Made by a program: the position numbers and the translations under genes. DNA of 64,000 bases, from assembly GCF_001583415.1 (NCBI RefSeq), contig NZ_CP014475.1, forward strand, positions 4,154,001 through 4,218,000, in the 5' to 3' direction. Shown in pieces: positions 58,142 to 64,000 of the stretch. The stretch's first letter is position 1. Every line of letters begins with the position of its first letter. The notes below the pieces were generated by a model, which worked only from the letters and a program-made list of their open reading frames with translations, was not told where the DNA came from and did no database searches. The DNA comes from Mycolicibacterium phlei (lineage in GTDB: Bacteria; Actinomycetota; Actinomycetes; Mycobacteriales; Mycobacteriaceae).

Positions 58142-58869
58142 CCGCCGTGTCGCAGCTGCCCGCGCAGCCGCAGCTCACCCCCGACCTGGCCGCCGACCTG
58201 GCCGGCGCGAGTCTGACGCTGGCCCAGCGGTTCTCGGCGGGCGCCACCATGTGGTGCGTCGCGCCCGCCTTCACCGCGCACGCTCAGCACATCGCGGTCG
58301 AGTTCGTCCACCCCGTGGTGGTCGGCAAGCGGGCGCTGCCCGCGGTGGCGCTGACCGGACCGGATCTGGTGGACCAGGTGCGCGTCTCGGCGCGCCCCGG
58401 CGACGTCGTCATCGCGGTCGCCGGCGCCGACGATCGGGATATCGGCGCGGTGATGCGCCGCGCCCCGGCCTGGGGCGTCACCACGATCTGGATCGGCAAC
58501 GGCCCGCGGCCGGCCGTCGGCGCCGCCGACCACGTGCTGTGGGTCGACGACCCCGATCCGCGGCTGCCCGCGACCGGCCACTTCGTGCTGCTGTACCACC
58601 TGCTGTGGGAACTGACCCACGTCTGCTTCGAGCATCCGGGACTGCTGACCGCCCAGCCGGAGTGCACCGACGAGGTCTGCATCACCTGCAGCGACGAGGG
58701 CCGCCTCGCCGAGGTGCTCAGCGTCGCCGACGGGACCGCGCGGGTACGCACCGCCCGCGGCACCGAGACGGTGGACACGATGATGACCGGTGAGGTGGCC
58801 GAGGGGGATCTGGTGCTTGTGCACGCGGGAATGGCCATCAGCAGGGTCGACGAGGGAGCCAGCCGATGA
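58138..58869 (+). CDS. SIS-like sugar-isomerase fold fused to a HypC-like domain
   Basis: 243 residues. Residues 20-165 look like a SIS (phosphosugar isomerase/GmhA-like) fold: G-A-S-L-T-L-A-Q-R-F near 24, D-V-V-I-A-V-A-G-A-D-D-R near 90 and T-T-I-W-I-G-N-G near 115. From C181-I-T-C184 to the end the pattern matches HypC/HupF (C-x-x-x at the start, A-E-V-L-S-V, then V-x-x-G-D-L-V-L-V-H-A-G-M-A-I-S-R). So a HypC-like domain is attached to a SIS domain. Starts GTG overlapping hypC. A role in iron-ligand delivery, a specialised partner or a regulator are all possible; not described to my knowledge. Confidence 0.7.
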   Translation: MTAVSQLPAQPQLTPDLAADLAGASLTLAQRFSAGATMWCVAPAFTAHAQHIAVEFVHPVVVGKRALPAVALTGPDLVDQVRVSARPGDVVIAVAGADDRDIGAVMRRAPAWGVTTIWIGNGPRPAVGAADHVLWVDDPDPRLPATGHFVLLYHLLWELTHVCFEHPGLLTAQPECTDEVCITCSDEGRLAEVLSVADGTARVRTARGTETVDTMMTGEVAEGDLVLVHAGMAISRVDEGASR

Positions 58870-59519
58870 CCACCCACGACCCCACCGACTTCCTCTACCC
58901 GTTCATCGACGCCCACGAGTCCGATGCCGGCGCACTGCTGGCCGATCTGGCGACCTCCGCGCAGGCCAAGGCCGCCGAGAGCGTCGCGCTGCGCGAGGCC
59001 AGCCTCAAGGAGGCGGCGCCGCTGATCGACGAGGCCGCCGCGGAGATGGCGCGCCGGTTCGCCGCGGGCGGGCGGCTGTTCGTCTTCGGCAACGGCGGCA
59101 GCTCCACCGACGCGGCCAACCTGGTCGAGTTGTTCGCCCGACCGCCGGCGGGCAGGCACCTGCCCGCCTGGTCGCTGACCGCCGACCAGGCGGTGCTCAC
59201 CGCGCTGGGCAACGACGTCGGCTTCGATCTGGTGTTCGCGCGCCAGCTCATCGCCCGCGCCCAGCCGGGCGACATCGCGATCGCGATGTCGACGAGCGGC
59301 AACTCCGCCGACCTGCTGGCCGGTCTCGCCGAGGCCCACCGGCGCGGGCTGTACACCGTCGGCTTCACCGGCTACGACGGCGGCGCCTTCGCCGACAGCC
59401 CCGACGTCGACATCTGCCTGGTGGTGCGCTCGCAGAGCGTGCACCGCATCCAGGAGTCCCAGGCCCTGCTGGGCTACCAGCTGTGGGCCACCGTCCAAGC
59501 ACACGAGGCGCTCCAATGA
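58866..59519 (+). CDS. SIS-domain protein (GmhA-like)
   Basis: 217 residues. SIS landmarks: F-G-N-G-G-S-S-T-D-A near residue 75, A-M-S-T-S-G-N-S near 140 and a C-terminal helical part. The overall pattern is that of sedoheptulose-7-phosphate isomerase GmhA (phosphosugar binding). Such proteins accompany hydrogenase genes in several actinobacteria. The overlap with the previous gene (ATGACC) and with hypE (ATGA) puts it firmly in the operon, so a small-molecule or sugar-phosphate signal in maturation is a fair guess but only that. Confidence 0.8.
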   Translation: MTTHDPTDFLYPFIDAHESDAGALLADLATSAQAKAAESVALREASLKEAAPLIDEAAAEMARRFAAGGRLFVFGNGGSSTDAANLVELFARPPAGRHLPAWSLTADQAVLTALGNDVGFDLVFARQLIARAQPGDIAIAMSTSGNSADLLAGLAEAHRRGLYTVGFTGYDGGAFADSPDVDICLVVRSQSVHRIQESQALLGYQLWATVQAHEALQ

Positions 59520-60628
59520 ATCAGCATGTCAGCGAATATCTTTCGGCAGGGCCGTCGTTTCGCGAGGGCGAGGTCATCGAGCGCATCGAGTCGTTCCGCA
59601 GCCGGCGGCCCCGGCTGCGCGACACCGTCGTGACCCTGGCACACGGGGCGGGCGGCAAGGCGTCGGCGGCGCTGGTGGACGCGGTGTTCGTGGAGGCGTT
59701 CCGCAACCCGCACCTGGAGAACCTGGGCGACGGCGCGGTGCTGCCGCTGCCCGGCGGACAGCGGCTGGTCGTGTCCACCGACTCGTTCGTGGTGCAGCCG
59801 TTGCGGTTTCCCGGCGGTTCGATCGGCCACCTCGCCGTGCACGGCACGGTCAACGACCTGGCGATGGCGGGTGCGACGCCGAGGTGGCTGACGGCGGCGT
59901 TCGTGCTCGAGGAGGGTTTCCCGATCGCCGATCTGAAGGACATCGTCGCCGACATGGCGGGCGCGGCCGAGGCCGCCGGTGTCGAGATCGTCACGGGCGA
60001 CACCAAAGTCGTGCCCAAGGGCGCCGCCGACGGGCTGTTCATCACCACCACCGGCGTGGGCGTGGTGCCCGCGGACCGCGACCTGTCCCCGCACAGGGTG
60101 CGCCCCGGTGACCGGGTGCTGTTGTCGGGCACCATCGGCGACCACGGGATGGCGGTCATGCTGGCCCGCGGCGACCTGGCGATCGAGGCCGACATCCGTT
60201 CCGACACCGCCGCGGTCGCCGATGTGGTCGACCGTCTGCACGCCGCGGCACCGTCGACCCGGTGGCTGCGCGACCCCACCCGCGGCGGGGTCGGCACCGT
60301 CTGCAACGAGCTGGCGCAGGCCACCGGGCTGGCCGTCGTGCTCGACGAGGACAAGCTGCCGGTGCGCCCGGATGTCGGCGGGGCCTGCGAGATGTTGGGC
60401 ATCGACCCGCTGTACGTCGCCAACGAGGGCAAGTTCCTGGCCGTCGTCGCCCCCGAGGAGACCGACGCCGCGCTGGCCGCCGTCCGCTCCCACCCACTGG
60501 GCACCGAGGCCGCGGTGATCGGCGAGATCGCCGAGGACCCCGGCTCGACCGTGGTGGTGCGCACCCCGTTCGGCGGGACGCGCATCGTCGACATGCTCGT
60601 CGGTGACCCGCTGCCCCGGATCTGCTGA
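59516..60628 (+). CDS. hypE: Carbamoyl dehydratase HypE
   Basis: 370 residues. It receives the carbamoyl group from HypF on its C-terminal Cys and dehydrates it with ATP to thiocyanate. PurM-like fold: H-G-A-G-G-K (about residue 43), D-G-A-V-L-P, V-D/N-D-L-A-M-A-G-A, E-I-V-T-G-D-T-K-V-V-P, and the obligatory C-terminal P-R-I-C ending at 60628. Overlaps the previous stop by 4 nt; hypC2 follows 14 nt later. Family length is normal (about 340-370). Confidence 0.95.
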   Translation: MNQHVSEYLSAGPSFREGEVIERIESFRSRRPRLRDTVVTLAHGAGGKASAALVDAVFVEAFRNPHLENLGDGAVLPLPGGQRLVVSTDSFVVQPLRFPGGSIGHLAVHGTVNDLAMAGATPRWLTAAFVLEEGFPIADLKDIVADMAGAAEAAGVEIVTGDTKVVPKGAADGLFITTTGVGVVPADRDLSPHRVRPGDRVLLSGTIGDHGMAVMLARGDLAIEADIRSDTAAVADVVDRLHAAAPSTRWLRDPTRGGVGTVCNELAQATGLAVVLDEDKLPVRPDVGGACEMLGIDPLYVANEGKFLAVVAPEETDAALAAVRSHPLGTEAAVIGEIAEDPGSTVVVRTPFGGTRIVDMLVGDPLPRIC

Positions 60629-60642
60629 AAGGACACTGCGTT

Positions 60643-60915
60643 ATGTGCCTGGGAATCCCCGGTCGGATCGTCGAGATCACCGACGCGGACAACTGCCTGG
60701 CCAAGGTCGACGTCAACGGCGTCCGCCGCGTCATCAGCGTGCGGCTGCTGGAGAACGACATGCCCGAACCCGACGACTGGGTGCTGGTGCACGTCGGCTT
60801 CGCGATGGCCAAGATCGACGAGACCGAGGCGCTGCTGACGCTGGCGGCAGTACAGAAGATGGGTGCCGAGTACACCGACGAACTGCAGGCGTTCGATTCG
60901 TCGGCGATCATCTAG
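60643..60915 (+). CDS. hypC: HypC-type maturation chaperone, second copy
   Basis: 90 residues, ATG with GAAAGGA just upstream. M-C-L-G-I-P-G-R start and H-V-G-F-A-M-A-K-I-D-E core as in HypC; ends D-S-S-A-I-I. Two HypC copies plus two HypC-like domains in one operon is unusual: this copy sits directly before hypD, the canonical order, so it is the likely HypD partner. Confidence 0.93.
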   Translation: MCLGIPGRIVEITDADNCLAKVDVNGVRRVISVRLLENDMPEPDDWVLVHVGFAMAKIDETEALLTLAAVQKMGAEYTDELQAFDSSAII

Positions 60916-60926
60916 CAGGAGACACA

Positions 60927-62072
60927 ATGCGTTTCGTAGACGAGTTCCGCGACCCGGCCGCCGCCCGGAAACTGTTGGCCGCCATCGGTTCCCTGGCCGC
61001 CGAGGTCGGATCGGACACCCACTTCAAGTTCATGGAGGTGTGCGGCGGGCACACCCACACCATCTACCGGCACGGCATCGAACACCTGCTGCCCGCCAAC
61101 GTCGAGCTGGTGCACGGCCCGGGCTGCCCGGTGTGCGTGATCCCGATGGGCCGCGTCGACGACGCCGTCTGGCTGGCGTCTCAGGAGAACGTGATCTTCA
61201 CCTGCTTCGGCGACATGATGCGGGTGCCCGGCTCCAACGGCTCGCTGCTCGACGCCAAGGCCAACGGCGGCGACGTCCGGTTCGTCTACTCTCCGCTGGA
61301 CGCGCTGAAGATCGCCGTCGACAACCCGGACAAGCAGGTGGTGTTCTTCGGCATCGGGTTCGAGACCACCGCACCCTCGACGGCCGTGACGCTGGTGCGG
61401 GCCAGGGATCTCGGGCTGAAGAACTTCTCGGTGTTCTGCAACCACGTCACGATCGTGCCGCCGATCAAGGCGATCCTGGAATCCCCGGACCTGCGGCTGT
61501 CGGGGTTCCTCGGCCCCGGCCACGTGTCCACCGTCGTCGGCACCCGGCCGTACCGGTTCGTGCCGGAGGTGTACGGAAAGCCGTTGGTGGTGGCCGGTTT
61601 CGAACCGCTGGACATCCTGGCCGCCGTCGCGATGCTGCTGCGCCAGATCCGCGACGGCCGCTGCGAGGTGGAAAACCAGTACTCACGGGTGGTGCGCGAA
61701 GAGGGCAACCCCGCGGCGCTGAAACTGCTCAGCGAGGTGTTCGCGCTGCGGCCGCACTTCGAGTGGCGCGGACTGGGTTTCATCTCGCAGAGCGCGCTGC
61801 GGATCCGCGACGAGTTCGCCGAGTTCGACGCCGAACAGCGCTTCGCGATCCCCGGGGTGCGGGTCGCCGACCCGAAGGCCTGCCAGTGCGGTGAGGTGCT
61901 CAAGGGTGTGCTCAAGCCGTGGGAGTGCAAGGTGTTCGGCACCGCGTGCACCCCGGAGACGCCGATCGGCACCTGCATGGTGTCCTCGGAGGGCGCCTGC
62001 GCGGCGTACTACAACTTCGGTCGCCTGCACCGCGACGCCGCCACCCTGATCGGCAGCGGGGCGCGCACGTGA
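60927..62072 (+). CDS. hypD: Hydrogenase maturation protein HypD
   Basis: 381 residues, ATG at 60927. It holds the iron being loaded with CN and CO together with HypC, with a [4Fe-4S] cluster. Motifs: E-V-C-G-G-H-T-H (about residue 36), H-G-P-G-C-P-V-C (about 65), G-F-E-T-T-A-P, the G-P-G-H-V-S segment, and the C-terminal Cys-rich C-Q-C-G-E and G-T-C-M-V-S-S-E-G-A-C. Length normal. The stop overlaps the next GTG. Confidence 0.95.
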   Translation: MRFVDEFRDPAAARKLLAAIGSLAAEVGSDTHFKFMEVCGGHTHTIYRHGIEHLLPANVELVHGPGCPVCVIPMGRVDDAVWLASQENVIFTCFGDMMRVPGSNGSLLDAKANGGDVRFVYSPLDALKIAVDNPDKQVVFFGIGFETTAPSTAVTLVRARDLGLKNFSVFCNHVTIVPPIKAILESPDLRLSGFLGPGHVSTVVGTRPYRFVPEVYGKPLVVAGFEPLDILAAVAMLLRQIRDGRCEVENQYSRVVREEGNPAALKLLSEVFALRPHFEWRGLGFISQSALRIRDEFAEFDAEQRFAIPGVRVADPKACQCGEVLKGVLKPWECKVFGTACTPETPIGTCMVSSEGACAAYYNFGRLHRDAATLIGSGART

Positions 62073-62806
62073 CAGCAGCCGAGCTCGACCTCGGCGCACA
62101 GATGTTCGCGCGGTACGCCTACGCGCCGAACCACCTCGGCTACTGCGGACCGCCGAACCCGGAACTGCTGCTCGAGGGCACCCGGGCATCGATCGAGACG
62201 GCGGCCCGCCAGTTCACCGGCGCGTGGCCGTATCTGCAGGTGCTGTCACGGATGACCGGTATCGCCGATCCGCTGGATCACCGGCTCGTCGAGTCGTACT
62301 GGCTCGGGGGTGGCGTCGCCGCGCGCCTGGACGCGCAGGCGTTCACCGAGGAGCTGCTCGCGGTGATCGGCCCGCAGGCCGGGCACTACTGGGCGCATCT
62401 GGGGCCGGAGCTGGCCGGTGAGGCGGCGCCGAACCACTGCTTCCACGTGTTCGGTGTGTATCCGTGGTCGCGGCTGCTCGGTAAGGGCGGCACCCCCGAG
62501 CTCGACGCGCAACCGCTGATGGTGCTGGACAACTGCCGGATCTCCTGGGGCACAGTGATGTCGGTCGACGGTGACACGGCGCGGGTGCGACGCCAGCGAC
62601 TGCAGTGGGACGGCACCGCCCTGTTTCTGGGCGAGCTGACCACCGACACCGCCGCGCTTGGGATCCCGGTGGCCGAAGGCGATCTGGTCGCCGTGCACTG
62701 GGACCGGGTGTGCGACCAGCTCACCGCCGCCCAGGCGCGCACACTCGAGCAGACCACGCTGCGTCAGCTCCGGGTCACCAACGACAGGCTGCGAGGACAG
62801 CGATGA
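62069..62806 (+). CDS. DUF6390-like protein with C-terminal HypC-like domain
   Basis: 245 residues, GTG overlapping the hypD stop. Residues 1-150 are helical (Y-A-P-N-H-L-G-Y-C-G-P near 18-28, then H-V-F-G-V-Y-P-W-S-R), resembling an uncharacterised group (I recall DUF6390) found next to hypD. From C156 on (R-I-S-W-G-T-V, G-D-L-V-A-V-H-W-D) the pattern is again HypC/HupF-like. A dedicated chaperone or HypD partner is a reasonable guess. ATG of the next gene overlaps its end by 4 nt. Confidence 0.7.
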   Translation: MTAAELDLGAQMFARYAYAPNHLGYCGPPNPELLLEGTRASIETAARQFTGAWPYLQVLSRMTGIADPLDHRLVESYWLGGGVAARLDAQAFTEELLAVIGPQAGHYWAHLGPELAGEAAPNHCFHVFGVYPWSRLLGKGGTPELDAQPLMVLDNCRISWGTVMSVDGDTARVRRQRLQWDGTALFLGELTTDTAALGIPVAEGDLVAVHWDRVCDQLTAAQARTLEQTTLRQLRVTNDRLRGQR

Positions 62807-63633
62807 GACCGCGAATCATCCAGTCGGACGGGCAGATCGGCTTCTACTGGGTGGATCCCGACGGGGCGGCGGCCCGGCTGCCGGAACTGGTCGTCGGCGA
62901 CGAGGAGCCGCACCGACTGGTGGCCACCCACCTGGAGGCGCTCGACGACGCGCTGATCATCGCGGCCGGCCGGTTCGGGGAGATCCTCGGCGGCGGACGG
63001 ACTCCGGAGGCCGCCGAACGCGACGACCTGGTGGTGCTGCACCGGGTGATCGATCTGCTGATCAGCGACTACGCCCGCGCCGCCGGGGCGGTCGGGGTGA
63101 CTCCCGATGTGCGGGCCGGCCAGATCGTCGGCACCGCCGCGCTGTTCTCCATCCGGGCCCGCCAGCCGGTCGGGCTGCTCGGCCCGGCGCCGTTCGCCGG
63201 TGAGCTCGACGAACCGCCACTGGGTGTGGTCAGCGGTTACGGCGAGATGGTGCAGGTCGACCCGGCCCAGCCGTGGCGCGGCGGGCGGTGGATCCTGCGC
63301 GCGGAGAACGGGCAGCGGTATCCGCTGACGCTGACGACGATGCTGTTCGACAGCTCCGGGGTGAACAAGGACGCCACCCGCCGCGAACACCGCGAGGTCC
63401 TGCGGGCGTGCATCTCGGGTGCGTCGAACCCGGAGGCCGATCCGTTCGCGGTGGCGTGCGCGCTGGACTGGCTGCTCTACGACTGGCTGATGGCGCACCG
63501 GGAGGACGAGGACAGCGCGGCGATCGTGATCCCGCGGGGCCAGGAGTCCGACGCCGCGATGATCGTCGACGCCGCCGCGGCCTCGGTGGCCGCCCGCGCC
63601 CGGTTCGATCCCGGTCTGATCCCGGTGCCCTGA
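62803..63633 (+). CDS. Conserved hydrogenase-operon protein, unknown
   Basis: 276 residues, last gene of the run. N-terminal strand-rich part (R-I-I-Q-S-D-G-Q-I-G-F-Y-W-V-D-P), a central helical region, Gly/Arg-rich W-R-G-G-R-W-I-L-R-A-E-N-G-Q-R-Y and an acidic C-terminus. No recognised motif, no signal peptide, no Cys pairs. ATG overlaps the previous stop (ATGA), which ties it to the operon. I do not know the family. Confidence 0.72.
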   Translation: MRPRIIQSDGQIGFYWVDPDGAAARLPELVVGDEEPHRLVATHLEALDDALIIAAGRFGEILGGGRTPEAAERDDLVVLHRVIDLLISDYARAAGAVGVTPDVRAGQIVGTAALFSIRARQPVGLLGPAPFAGELDEPPLGVVSGYGEMVQVDPAQPWRGGRWILRAENGQRYPLTLTTMLFDSSGVNKDATRREHREVLRACISGASNPEADPFAVACALDWLLYDWLMAHREDEDSAAIVIPRGQESDAAMIVDAAAASVAARARFDPGLIPVP

Positions 63634-63665
63634 CCGTGTCGTAGCGGTGCCGTAGCATCGCCGGC

Positions 63666-64000
63666 ATGGCCCGGTATGCGGTGTTTCTGCGCGGTGTCAA
63701 CGTCGGCGGGGTGAACCTGAAGATGGCCGAGGTGGCCGGGGTGTTCGAGGACGCCGGATTCACCGGTGTGCGAACGGTTCTCGCCAGCGGCAACGTGCTG
63801 CTGGACAGCCGGGCCGGGGCCGCGTCGGTGCGGGAGAAGGCGCAGAAGGCGCTGCGCGACGCGTTCGGCTACGACGCCTGGGTGCTGGCCTACGACCTCG
63901 ACACCGTGCGGGCGATCTCGCAGGCCTACCCGTTCGAACGGGAGGTGGAGGGCCACCACTCGTACGTGACGTTCGTGGCCGACGACGGGGTGCTCGACGA
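63666..64000 (+). CDS. DUF1697 family protein, truncated by the window
   Basis: First 111 residues visible. M-A-R-Y-A-V-F-L-R-G-V-N-V-G-G opening, then L-A-S-G-N-V-L-L-D-S near 45, both characteristic of DUF1697. Cytoplasmic protein of unknown function. Its start is 32 nt after the end of the hydrogenase operon, in the same direction, but it probably belongs to the background chromosome. Confidence 0.85.
   Translation, partial: MARYAVFLRGVNVGGVNLKMAEVAGVFEDAGFTGVRTVLASGNVLLDSRAGAASVREKAQKALRDAFGYDAWVLAYDLDTVRAISQAYPFEREVEGHHSYVTFVADDGVLD

Overview
The window is high-GC chromosomal DNA of a fast-growing, saprophyte-type mycobacterium (Mycolicibacterium-like). The evidence is F420 synthesis (fbiC), mycothiol synthesis (mshB), polar PIM synthesis (pimE), lpqW, many GTG starts and tightly overlapping genes. 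From 0 to about 33 kb and at about 45 kb the gene order follows the Mycobacterium tuberculosis Rv1155-Rv1193 neighbourhood as I remember it. There are differences: no narGHJI lies between typA and mutT2, and the fbiC-mshB-lpqW interval has gained genes. No identification beyond genus level is possible from the sequence alone.

Region by region. 0-5 kb holds the 3' end of an Ig-repeat protein, a VanY-type lipoprotein, a VOC protein, fadD36, a Nudix hydrolase and a secreted protein. 4.8-9 kb is the proline catabolic pair pruB-pruA with the divergent PucR-type activator. 9-17.2 kb holds dapC, fdxC, a PadR regulator, fadH, two conserved unknowns and fbiC. 17.4-25 kb holds one single and three tandem paralogous secreted proteins with acidic tails, separated by unusually AT-rich gaps and ended by very similar hairpins; mshB lies among them. 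25-33 kb holds lpqW, typA, mutT2, a pterin dehydratase, pimE and two Ala/Pro-rich secreted proteins. 33-43.5 kb holds a nitroreductase, a degenerate resolvase-like protein, a HhH-GPD protein, a lipoprotein and a LytS/LytTR two-component system followed by two acetate-type SSS transporters with their small partner proteins. 43.5-45.3 kb holds an acyltransferase and an Rv1155-like F420 flavoprotein.

The last 19 kb is a complete high-affinity (group 2a, Huc-type) [NiFe]-hydrogenase locus. hypA and hypB follow an AraC-type regulator on the minus strand. Divergently, one ~16 kb unidirectional run encodes the stalk protein HucM, HucS, HucL, a maturation protease with an extra C-terminal domain, a small unknown protein, a TPR-like protein, a NifU-Rieske protein (HucE-like), an NHL-repeat protein, HypF, HypC, a SIS-HypC fusion, a second SIS protein, HypE, a second HypC, HypD, an unknown protein ending in a HypC-like domain, and a last unknown. 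Expected role: oxidise atmospheric H2 and pass electrons to menaquinone during starvation. The least explained part is the accessory set of SIS, TPR and NHL proteins and the repeated HypC-like domains.

Other structure: three copies of a ~60-bp inverted-repeat element (one supplies the predicted signal peptide of a lipoprotein), a second inverted-repeat type, a 36-bp tandem duplication of a gene's 3' end, an array of GTNAC half-sites before a cell-wall protein gene, and a probable frameshift in the middle acidic-tail paralog. I found no tRNA, rRNA, CRISPR array, insertion sequence or prophage.
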